Source of the DNA: Actinomadura sp. NAK00032 | Lineage (GTDB): Bacteria; Actinomycetota; Actinomycetes; Streptosporangiales; Streptosporangiaceae | Direction: 5' to 3' | Assembly: GCF_013364275.1 (NCBI RefSeq) | Contig: NZ_CP054932.1 | Span: forward strand, 6,696,001-6,760,000 | DNA: 64,000 bases | Shown here: piece by piece, positions 7,585 to 14,405 of the stretch | How positions within the stretch are numbered: position 1 is the stretch's first letter | How the letters are laid out: every line of letters begins with the position of its first letter | Program-made: the position numbers and the translations under genes | The notes under the pieces: model-generated | Seen by the model: the letters and a program-made list of their open reading frames with translations, nothing else | Told to the model about the DNA's origin: nothing | Database searches by the model: none

Positions 7585-8818
7585 AATCCGCCGGGCCTCC
7601 TACCTGCCGGCGGACGATGCGAAGTGAGCGGATGAACGACAACCGGTCTGGATCCAATTCCGCTTGATCCGCGGCCTCGGCCATGAGGTGCCGGACGCCG
7701 TAGTATGTCAGCAGCATCCCCCACAGTTCCTGCTCGACCATCTCGGGTGACTTCGAGCGCAACAACGCTCCGGCGCCCTTCTGGTGCGTTTTCATCTCGC
7801 CGATGGCCGCTTCGATCTCCCACCGCTCATGGTAAGCGGCGGCGAGTTCTGTCGCGGGCGCGTCCAGGGGGTCAAGGATGGTGGTGACGAGGGTGAACAG
7901 TTCATCCTCTCCACGGTTGGTCACTTCATATTCCACGACCCGGACGTACAGGCCGGGAAGTTCGGTCAGTTCCATAGTCCCGGCCGCCAAGCGTTTGGAC
8001 GCGGCGGTGCGGGCTCTGCGGTTCGCCGAATATGACAGATAAGACCCATCGGGGAGCCATTTGATGACCGGAAGCAGAACATTGATTTTGGCGCGCAGCA
8101 ACGCGTCCGCTCCAGCATCTCTGATCCGTTGCAGATGTTCGTTGCCGTACATGCCCCGGTCGCCGATGACCAGCATGTCCTCGGCCACGATCCCCGAGCC
8201 CAGCAGCCGGGTCGCCAGCGCGATCTCGGTATCGTGCTGCGCACCGAACTCCGCTCCGACGATGGCGTGGGTGCCGCATTCGGCCAGCCCGACCACCAGC
8301 ACTTTGGGGAACACGCCTTTCTCGTCCTTTTTCTTCCCCGCATACCCGAAACGTTCGGCGTTCGCGGCGCTGTCGGGCACTTCGATGTCGAAGCCGTCAA
8401 GGGCCATCAGCCGCCACCGCCCCAGCCACGCGCCCTGGGTCGACCGCCGGGCACAGGGAACCGCGACACGGAAGAACAGATCACGCATCACCTCGGCCCC
8501 AAGCCGCCGACGTGCCTGGGTCAACGCACCGGACGACGGCACCACCCACTCGTTCCGCCAGATCCGCAACCCGCGCAGGCCCTGCACCAGCTTACGTATC
8601 ACTTCCTCATACGCGTCCGCATGGAACAACGTCATCGCCATGACGAAATAGACCACGACACGCGCAGGCAGCAGCCGCACCCGCTTTTCCCGGCGTCCGG
8701 CAGCGGCGATCACCTCATCCACCAGCTCACGCGGCACCAAGCGCGTCAAAACCCCGATACCGATCTGATCTACCAGCACACCAGCCGAACCCGAACCACG
8801 CGCAGCAGCCTCATCCAT
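7565..8818 (-). CDS. IS4 family transposase (main reading frame)
   Basis: The 417-aa DDE transposase catalyses cut-and-paste movement of the surrounding IS. It has an N-terminal helical domain and an RNase H-like core with the first Asp in the segment ALDGFDIEV (about residue 140), the second in VIGDRGMYG (about residue 220), and a complete YREK signature (Y-x2-R-x3-E-x6-K in YHERWEIEAAIGEMKT). The frame ends early at 7565 with FSPTAP, just after a T5C5 homopolymer, while a conserved-looking tail continues in another frame. Catalytic residues are intact, so activity depends on whether the tail is required or is restored by frameshifting. Confidence 0.88.
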   Translation of the reverse strand: MDEAAARGSGSAGVLVDQIGIGVLTRLVPRELVDEVIAAAGRREKRVRLLPARVVVYFVMAMTLFHADAYEEVIRKLVQGLRGLRIWRNEWVVPSSGALTQARRRLGAEVMRDLFFRVAVPCARRSTQGAWLGRWRLMALDGFDIEVPDSAANAERFGYAGKKKDEKGVFPKVLVVGLAECGTHAIVGAEFGAQHDTEIALATRLLGSGIVAEDMLVIGDRGMYGNEHLQRIRDAGADALLRAKINVLLPVIKWLPDGSYLSYSANRRARTAASKRLAAGTMELTELPGLYVRVVEYEVTNRGEDELFTLVTTILDPLDAPATELAAAYHERWEIEAAIGEMKTHQKGAGALLRSKSPEMVEQELWGMLLTYYGVRHLMAEAADQAELDPDRLSFIRSLRIVRRQVGGPADFSPTAP

Positions 8819-8948
8819 CGTCGCACGGTAGATCGACCGCTACTTCCACGTCCACGAAAACCCAAAAATGAACTAATCCACAAACCACCCTGTGGATATG
8901 CGAAGAAGCCGACGCACCAGCACTAACTAAGTGGCATTGAGTCAAGGG

Positions 8949-9031
8949 CGGGACGGAGTCCCATCGCGAAGCGACGCCGAAGGCGCCCTTGACTTTGGAG
9001 GGGCGGCCCCGTACGCAGCGCCGCCCCCACC
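8949..9031. repeat. Right half of the palindromic element split by the IS
   Basis: Next to the target duplication lie two perfect small hairpins, GGGAC-GGA-GTCCC (8950-8962) and TCGC-GAA-GCGA (8964-8974). The arm CGCCCTTGACTTTGGAGGGG and on to CGGCCCC (8984-9010) pairs with 7339-7366. The outer arm GCGCCGCCCCCACC (9018-9031) pairs with 7279-7292. Together with the left half this gives a nested, branched stem-loop whose apex was opened by the IS insertion. Confidence 0.65.
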
Positions 9032-9487
9032 ACAATTCCACGAACACAGAACAGGCCAATCGAGATACTTCAGCACACTAAAGGCGGTCGTAGCGGCTGG
9101 CGACCTGGTTCTGGGTGAGCCCGACCGCATGCCGGAGTACCACAAGCGGGTTGACATCGCGGGGGCGCCGTCGTTGTGCTCGCAGGGGCCAGAGAAACGC
9201 ATCTCCGAGCCGATCCTTGCGGGGCAAGTGCTCCCAGTTCTCGCCCCGGCCCCCTTTCTACTTCACGCAACTCCGCAGCGAGAATGCTCGGCCGTGTCGA
9301 CGGTCGACTCGCATCGAGAAGTGGGTGACGGAACAGGTATACGCTGCACTTCAGACATATTTCCGCCCGTCGGGCGATCGTACCGAGGTTGCCGACGTCA
9401 ACGGCTATCTCGGCATCCGCAGCAGGGAGAGCGCCGCCGAGAGCTCATCCGTCAGCCACCTCTCCCTCGAACGCCTCACATCACTTA
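9032..9487. other. Gene-free stretch with possible coding debris
   Basis: I see no intact gene here. On the minus strand at about 9085-9160 one frame reads NPLVVLRHAVGLTQNQVASR before a stop, which resembles the beginning of an XRE-type helix-turn-helix. Nothing recognisable follows. Other open frames have no family resemblance and no good start. The stretch lies between the IS-split palindrome and a VOC relic, so it is probably decayed sequence. Confidence 0.35.
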
Positions 9488-9690
9488 GTTGGGTGGCGCC
9501 TGCTGGTCTTGCAGGTAGGCGAAGCGTAGGCCACTCGCGGCGGTCACCAGGGTACGATGATCTTGCCGCCGCGCCGGCTCTGTTTCGGCGCAGACGGCTT
9601 CCAGGTCCGGTCCCCATGGGTGAGGGACAGGTCGGTGGCGGTGGTGTTGTCATTGGCCCGCTTGAGCCAAAGATGTAGGCCCCGACGTTG
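9488..9690 (-). pseudogene. Relic of a VOC (glyoxalase-like) family gene
   Basis: The minus strand encodes VTAASGLRFAYLQDQQAP, close to VTAESGLRFAQVEDPSG of the intact VOC gene at 11330-11695. Just upstream in another frame is DNTTATDLSLTHGDRTWKP and then a RRGGKIIVPW segment, matching that gene's GDNHAVFFVLVEDV and HGGKVAVPPV in order. The nucleotide sequences align across roughly 190 bases with indels. The N-terminal half is absent. It is a decayed fragment homologous to, and perhaps duplicated from, the intact neighbour. Confidence 0.6.
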
Positions 9691-9829
9691 TGGCCGGTGA
9701 TGGTCCCCGCGTCGGCGCCCATCACCCGGCCGTGGTGAGGACGCCTGCCTGTTGGGCGTCGGTCCTTTTCGGGGGCTGCCGCCGTGGTCAGTTGCGTCGT
9801 CGGGCGGCCCGGCTCACTGCCCGCCTCGG

Positions 9830-11137
9830 TCAGGTGGCCTTGCCGCGGGCGATGTAGAGGGTCATACGGGTGAAGTCGAGTGTGATGTTGAAGGGTTTGA
9901 AGAAGCAGTGGGCAAAGTGGCCGATCGTGTCGAAGCCCGGTCCGTAGGGCCAGGGGACGTTGACCGGCATGTTCGGGTCCATTTCGCAGAAGACCTCTTC
10001 GGCGACGGCGTCGCCGAGGCGGAGCACCTTCGGGTAGCAGGGGTAGGTGGTGGTCGCGTGGCTGTGGGCGAAGGTCTCGAACGGGCGGTCGTAGTCGGTG
10101 CGGATGCCCAACTGCGCGGCCACCTCTCCGGGCATTCCTGCGACGGTCGCGCCGCTGTCTCCGCCGAAGTTCACGCCCATCACCCGGGGGCCGGAGCCGG
10201 CGATGCTGCCGATGCTGTTGACGTCGTGGTCGCGGGACAGCCATAGCGGCAGCGGCTTGGCGCCCACCCGTGCGGCGTCCGCGCGTACCTTTCTCACGGC
10301 TTCGGGGGTTGGACGGCGCAGGATCAGCGAGCGGCCCGCGTAGTCGAAGGTGGTCAGCAGGTGGTAGAAGACCCACGTGCCGATCATGCCGTCGCTGCCG
10401 GTGCCGACATTCTTGCCCGACTCCGTCGACGACCAGCCGACCGGGACGTTCCGCAGTTCGATGCCGCCCAGTTCGAGGGAGTCCAGCACCCCGTAGTACA
10501 CCCATATGGTGAGGCCTTCGAACTCGCTCTTCTCCTTGTAGACGGGGCTCAGTCCGGCCTCCTTGGCCGCCGTCGCGGTCAAGTTCAGATTCGGGGCGCC
10601 GGTATAGAACGTGAGGCGCTTCGGCGGGCCGCCGTTGAGCGAGGCCTCCACCAGCGGTACCGGGTCCATCTGCAGCCACGGCACACGGCCGATGTCGCCG
10701 TGGATCTGATACGGCCTGCCGCGGACCGCCGCGAACCATTCGGCGTAGCCCTTCTCGCCGGCCGCTCGCCAGTGCGGCACGGAGAGGGAGAGCTTGTCCT
10801 GCCGGATGTAGCAGTCACCCAGCAGCCAGTTGGTCTCCTTGTCGTCGGGCGCCAGGCCGAGGGCCATCCTCAGGTACTTTTCCGCGTCGGGGAACTTGTT
10901 GGCCAGTAGCCCGACGTAGCCGCGCCGGCGCGCCGCATGCAGGTTCGCGGGATCTGTTCTCAGGATGTCCTCGTACGCGCGGCCTGCCTGCTCGAACTTC
11001 CCGGCTTTGAACAACGCGTCCGCGCTACCGGCGTCGGCGTGCGCTGTGCCCAGCAGTGGCGCGGTCGCGGCGGCGCCGGCCGCCACGGCCGCGCCCCGCA
11101 ACAGGTCGCGTCGGTCCCATTTTCCGTCGGCGGCCAC
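9830..11137 (-). CDS. TAT-exported protein with TPR and two retropepsin-like domains
   Basis: This 435-aa protein starts with a TAT signal (DRRDLLRGAAVAAG, cleavage after the AHA at about 34-36). TPR-like helices follow at about 40-115. Two aspartyl-protease-like (retropepsin fold) halves come next. The first has a degenerate YTGA in place of DTGA and a GMIGTWVFYHLLTTFDY strand motif. The second has GGDSGATVAGMP, keeping Asp in a DSGA motif, and GFDTIGHFAHCFFKPF followed by ITLDF. An active pepsin-like dimer needs two Asp, so the Y-for-D change suggests weak or lost catalysis unless it homodimerises. It is likely a cell-surface protein and stands alone. The function is unknown. Confidence 0.7.
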   Translation of the reverse strand: MAADGKWDRRDLLRGAAVAAGAAATAPLLGTAHADAGSADALFKAGKFEQAGRAYEDILRTDPANLHAARRRGYVGLLANKFPDAEKYLRMALGLAPDDKETNWLLGDCYIRQDKLSLSVPHWRAAGEKGYAEWFAAVRGRPYQIHGDIGRVPWLQMDPVPLVEASLNGGPPKRLTFYTGAPNLNLTATAAKEAGLSPVYKEKSEFEGLTIWVYYGVLDSLELGGIELRNVPVGWSSTESGKNVGTGSDGMIGTWVFYHLLTTFDYAGRSLILRRPTPEAVRKVRADAARVGAKPLPLWLSRDHDVNSIGSIAGSGPRVMGVNFGGDSGATVAGMPGEVAAQLGIRTDYDRPFETFAHSHATTTYPCYPKVLRLGDAVAEEVFCEMDPNMPVNVPWPYGPGFDTIGHFAHCFFKPFNITLDFTRMTLYIARGKAT

Positions 11138-11185
11138 GGCCTTCTCCTTTTGCGCTCACCCTCCGAAACCGGGGCGCGTTCCCCC

Positions 11186-11213
11186 GGCGCGGACCGCTGC
11201 TGCGGTCCGCGCC
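11186..11213 (-). terminator. Stem-loop after the VOC gene
   Basis: A perfect 12-bp stem, GGCGCGGACCGC (11186-11197) and GCGGTCCGCGCC (11202-11213), has a 4-nt loop. It lies between the 3' end of the VOC gene and the next minus-strand gene. It has no U-run, as is common in actinomycete terminators. Confidence 0.55.
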
Positions 11214-11329
11214 TCCAGGGAAGACGGGAGACTGTTGCGGTGGCGTATGCGTTTTTCTATACGCCCGCGATACGTCCCGTTGTTTCGGTTAGCGGCGCCG
11301 CCTCGATCAGTCCGCGGTCATCGGGGCGG

Positions 11330-11695
11330 TCAGGCAGCCGGTTCCCTGAAGACGCCGAAGCGGTTGCCCGACGGGTCTTCCACCTGAGCGAAGCGCAGGC
11401 CGCTCTCGGCGGTCACGGGCGGGACGGCGACCTTGCCGCCGTGGCGCTCGGCCTCGGCGCAGGTGGCGTCGACGTCTTCGACCAGGACGAAGAAGACGGC
11501 GTGGTTGTCGCCCTGGCTGGTCAGGCCGCCGCTCGGCGCCTCGGCGCCCGGATAGGTGATCAGCTCATAGCCTCCGTCGGCCGCGTCGTCCGCGAAGCGC
11601 CAGCCGAACATGTCGCCGTAGAAGCGGCGGGCCTCGTCCGGCGCGTCGGTGCCGATCTGGAACCAGGCGACGGTGTTGTACGCGGGAATGCCCAT
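11330..11695 (-). CDS. VOC family (glyoxalase/bleomycin-resistance-like) protein
   Basis: This small 121-aa cytosolic protein has the paired beta-alpha-beta-beta-beta fold of the vicinal oxygen chelate superfamily. Visible segments are NTVAWFQIGTDAPDEARRFY, YGDMFGWRF, AVFFVLVEDVDATCAEAERH, GGKVAVPPV and the C-terminal FAQVEDPSGNRFGVFR. It is probably a dimeric lyase, dioxygenase or ligand-binding resistance protein, but the substrate cannot be assigned. It lies 93 bp downstream of the aldo-keto reductase on the same strand and may be co-transcribed with it. A decayed relative lies at 9488-9690. Confidence 0.8.
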   Translation of the reverse strand: MGIPAYNTVAWFQIGTDAPDEARRFYGDMFGWRFADDAADGGYELITYPGAEAPSGGLTSQGDNHAVFFVLVEDVDATCAEAERHGGKVAVPPVTAESGLRFAQVEDPSGNRFGVFREPAA

Positions 11696-11788
11696 GATGT
11701 GTCCTCCGTGTCGGTGTTGTGGAACCGAGGGTGTACGGAGGGCGCGACAACCCTGTGTCGGGGTTGCCGGCTGAGTGTCGAGTGCGGG

Positions 11789-12769
11789 TCAGACCCAGGT
11801 GGGGAGCGACTGTTCGGCGTAGCGGGCGCCGAAGCCGCCGGTCGGCAGGATCTTGGCGATGGCGTCCAGGTCGCTCTGCGTGAGGGTCAGGTCGGCGGCG
11901 GCGTTGTTCTCCTCGACCCGTGCGGGGCTGCGCGTGCCGGGGATCGGGACGATGTCCTCGCCCTGGGCCAGGACCCAGGCCAGCGCCAGCTGGGAGACCG
12001 TCGCGTCCTTGGCGGCGGCCAGTTCGGTGAGCTGCTGGACGGCCGCCAGGTTCTTCTCGAAGTTGCCCGGCTGCCAGCGGGGGTCGCCGTTGCGCATGTC
12101 GGTCGGGTCGTAGGATCCGGCGGGCTTGGCGGTGCCGGTGATGAAGCCGCGTCCGAGCGGGGAGTAGGACACGAACCCGATGCCGAGTTCGCGCAGCACC
12201 GGGAACAGCTGCTCCACATCGCGTTCGAACAGCGAGTACTCGGTCTGGAGGACGGAGACGGGCTGGACGGCGTGCGCGCGGCGGATGGTCTGCGGGCCCG
12301 CCTCGCTCAGCCCGAAGTACTTCACCTTGCCCGCCTCGATCAGCTCCTTGACGGTGCCGGCGACGTCCTCGATCGGAACGTCCGGGTCGACGCGGTGCTG
12401 GTAGAGCACGTCGATGTGGTCGACGCCCAGGTAGCGCAGGCTGTTGTCGGCGACCTCGCGGATGTTGTCCGGGCGGCTGTTGAGGCCGGAGACCCTCCCG
12501 CCGGACAGTTCGAAGCCGAACTTGGTCGCCAGGACCACCTCGTCGCGGAAGTCCTTGACCGCCCTGCCGACGAGGATCTCGTTGGAGCCGGTGCCCAGGC
12601 CGTAGAGCTCGGCGGTGTCGAAGAAGGTCACGCCCAGCTCGTAGGCGCGCCGGATGGCGGCGATCCCCTCCTGCTCGTCGCCGGGGCCGTAGGCCATCGT
12701 CAGGCCCATCGTGCCGTAGCCGATCGCCGAGGTGACCAGCCCTTGACGGCCCAGAGTGCGCTTCTGCAT
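11789..12769 (-). CDS. Aldo-keto reductase
   Basis: This 326-aa NADPH-dependent oxidoreductase has a TIM-barrel AKR fold. The catalytic tetrad is visible: Asp and Tyr in FFDTAELYG, Lys in VVLATKFGF and His in DVLYQHRVD. A C-terminal coenzyme loop reads PIPGTRSPARVEEN. The start MQKRTLGRQG at 12769 is preferred over an upstream in-frame ATG, because that ATG lies beyond the operator. It is divergent from a TetR regulator with two shared palindromes, so it is probably repressed by it and induced by a reactive carbonyl or another electrophile. The physiological substrate is unknown. Confidence 0.9.
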   Translation of the reverse strand: MQKRTLGRQGLVTSAIGYGTMGLTMAYGPGDEQEGIAAIRRAYELGVTFFDTAELYGLGTGSNEILVGRAVKDFRDEVVLATKFGFELSGGRVSGLNSRPDNIREVADNSLRYLGVDHIDVLYQHRVDPDVPIEDVAGTVKELIEAGKVKYFGLSEAGPQTIRRAHAVQPVSVLQTEYSLFERDVEQLFPVLRELGIGFVSYSPLGRGFITGTAKPAGSYDPTDMRNGDPRWQPGNFEKNLAAVQQLTELAAAKDATVSQLALAWVLAQGEDIVPIPGTRSPARVEENNAAADLTLTQSDLDAIAKILPTGGFGARYAEQSLPTWV

Positions 12770-12803
12770 GACCAACCCTCCCTGACGTAACCGCAAAGAA
12801 CGA

Positions 12804-12874
12804 ACCAAACCGTTCGGTATGGCCCTGAACCACACTACTCACCCGGACGAGGGAATCAAACCGAACGGTTCGGT
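12804..12874. promoter_or_regulatory. Paired TetR operators between the aldo-keto reductase and tetR
   Basis: A perfect odd-length palindrome ACCGAAC-G-GTTCGGT lies at 12860-12874. A one-mismatch copy, ACCAAACCGTTCGGT, lies at 12804-12818. They sit 56 bp apart, one next to each divergent start, and should be bound by the adjacent TetR protein. Confidence 0.75.
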
Positions 12875-12890
12875 TGGCTAGGCTGAGGGC

Positions 12891-13577
12891 ATGGCCAGCA
12901 CCGCCGACTCGACCCAGGACCGGATCGTCGCCGCCGCCCGCGACGAGTTCGCCCGGCACGGGATCGCCGGGGCGCGCGTCGACCGGATCGCCAAGGCCGC
13001 CCGCACCAGCAAGGAACGCATCTACGCCTACTTCCGGAGCAAGGAGAAGCTGTACGAGCACGTGGCCGCCGCCGAACTCGCCGCCGCGGCCGATGCCGTC
13101 CATCTGGACCCGGCCGACCTGCCGGCCTACGCGGGACAGCTGTTCGACTACTTCACCGCTCACCCGGATCGGTACCGGTTCATCGCCTGGGGTCGGCTGG
13201 AGCTGGCCCCCGCTCCCGCTCCCGCACCCGCGCCCGCCCCCGCCTCCGCGTCCGGCTCCACCTCCGCGCCCGGCCCCGGCCCCGCGTCCGCCCCTGCCTC
13301 CGACCCCGGCCCCGCGCCCGCCGGCAGCCCTTATCGGGACGCCGTTCTCGGCAAGGTCGCGACCATCCGCCGCGCCCAGGAGGCGGGCGACCTGGACCCC
13401 TCGTGGGATCCGGTCGACGTCATGGCGGTGGTCTCCCAGCTCGCCCACACCTGGCTCGACCAGGCCACCCTGGCCGCCGTCGCCGACCAGGCCGCCGCCG
13501 ACCCCACGCTCGGCGCACGCCGCGCCGCCGTGATCCGCGCCGTCGCCGCGCTCTTCCCGCCGAAGCCCCGCTCCTGA
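12891..13577 (+). CDS. TetR family regulator with an Ala/Pro-rich insert
   Basis: This 228-aa repressor has a TetR N-terminal HTH (about residues 8-55, with RIVAAARDEFARHGIAGARV and the recognition part TSKERIYAYFRSKEKLYEH) and a helical ligand-binding domain. About residues 105-148 are an unusual low-complexity stretch of Ala-Pro repeats followed by Ser/Gly/Pro. It replaces a helix or loop of the usual domain and comes from a purine/pyrimidine-biased DNA repeat (GCTCCC/GCGCCC units). It most likely controls the divergent aldo-keto reductase and itself through the ACCGAAC palindromes. Its 3' end converges on the WYL regulator. Confidence 0.88.
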   Translation: MASTADSTQDRIVAAARDEFARHGIAGARVDRIAKAARTSKERIYAYFRSKEKLYEHVAAAELAAAADAVHLDPADLPAYAGQLFDYFTAHPDRYRFIAWGRLELAPAPAPAPAPAPASASGSTSAPGPGPASAPASDPGPAPAGSPYRDAVLGKVATIRRAQEAGDLDPSWDPVDVMAVVSQLAHTWLDQATLAAVADQAAADPTLGARRAAVIRAVAALFPPKPRS

Positions 13578-13616
13578 CCTCTCCCAGACGCGGCTCAGAC
13601 TCGGCTCAGACGCGGC

Positions 13617-14324
13617 TCAGACGAACTCCAGGGGGCGGACGACGTAGTCCGCGGGGATGTCGCTGTGCATGGCCTCGCTGCTGCGGTCGGGGGCGGTCTC
13701 CTCCAGGAGGGCCGCGCGGCGGACGCGGTCGGTGCGGAACACGCGGCAGCCGCCCCGCATCCGGCACCAGGCGGTCAGGTACCAGCCCTTGCCGGACGCG
13801 GTGAACGTGACGGGCTCGACGTCGCGCTCGGTCTCGGTGCCCGCCCGGTCGACGTAGGTGAGGCGGACCACCCGGCGGGCCAGGACGGCCTCCTCCAGCA
13901 CGGCCGGCACGGACGCCGGGTCGTCGTTCCCGGCGGGGGCCAGGAACCGAATGCGGGCGGCCAGCTCGCGGGCCGAGGCGCCGTCGTCCGCCGACATCGC
14001 CGCGACGATCTTGTGCAGGGCGGTGCGGGCGGCGCGGGAGTACGGTGAGCCGCCCGCTCGGGAGAGGGTGATCGCGACGGCGACGGCCTCGGCGGGGGTG
14101 AAGTTCAGCGGCGGCAGTGTGCGGCTCTTGTCGAGGGTGTAGCCGCCGCCCCGGCCGACGTCCGCGAAGATCGGCACACCGGCCTGCTGGAGCGCGCTGA
14201 TATCGCGCTCGATCGTCCGGACGCTCACCTCGTACCGCGCGGCCAGTTCGCGCGCGGCGAGGCGGCGCGGCGCGCAGGCGCGCAGCTCCTCCACCATGGC
14301 GTACAAGCGGTCGGTGCGGTTCAC
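13617..14324 (-). CDS. WYL domain transcriptional regulator (YafY type)
   Basis: This 235-aa protein has an N-terminal helix-turn-helix (HTH_11: RLAARELAARYEVSVRTIER followed by DISALQQAGVPI) at about residues 20-55. A WYL domain follows at about 140-210, with a YLTAWCRMRGGCRVFRTDRV core. WYL domains bind nucleic acid or nucleotide ligands and often sense DNA damage or single strands. It is monocistronic and convergent with the tetR gene. Between the two stops lie short near-repeats of GACGCGGCTCA. Its target is unknown. Confidence 0.85.
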   Translation of the reverse strand: MNRTDRLYAMVEELRACAPRRLAARELAARYEVSVRTIERDISALQQAGVPIFADVGRGGGYTLDKSRTLPPLNFTPAEAVAVAITLSRAGGSPYSRAARTALHKIVAAMSADDGASARELAARIRFLAPAGNDDPASVPAVLEEAVLARRVVRLTYVDRAGTETERDVEPVTFTASGKGWYLTAWCRMRGGCRVFRTDRVRRAALLEETAPDRSSEAMHSDIPADYVVRPLEFV

Positions 14325-14405
14325 GCGCCGAACGTACGCGCCGGGTCTGACATTTCCCTACAGCCAGGAGAAGGGCGCCAGAAGAAGGGCGCCAAGCGAA
14401 GGACG

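Larger units (their letters stand above)
7368..8939 (-). mobile_element. IS4-family insertion sequence
   Basis: The element is bounded by inverted ends that share the perfect 14-bp TGCCACTTAGTTAG (7371-7384 and reverse complement 8923-8936). They extend outward with one mismatch (CGATGCC versus CAATGCC). A 9-bp direct repeat AGTCAAGGG flanks it (7358-7366 and 8940-8948), which fits the 9-12 bp target duplications of IS4 elements. It carries one transposase gene on the minus strand, which appears frameshifted near its 3' end. It is inserted in the loop-proximal arm of a palindromic element. Confidence 0.88.

Noticed and set aside
9479..9495. ACTTAGTT near 9482 resembling the IS terminal GCCACTTAGTTAG
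   Set aside because: Only about 9-11 bases match, there is no transposase debris and no partner end. It falls at the end of the VOC relic, so chance is a better reading.
13577..13625. Short GACGCGGCTCA/GACTCGGCTCA repeats between tetR and the WYL gene as a terminator or regulator
   Set aside because: They are direct repeats without hairpin potential and lie only between two convergent stops. No function can be supported.
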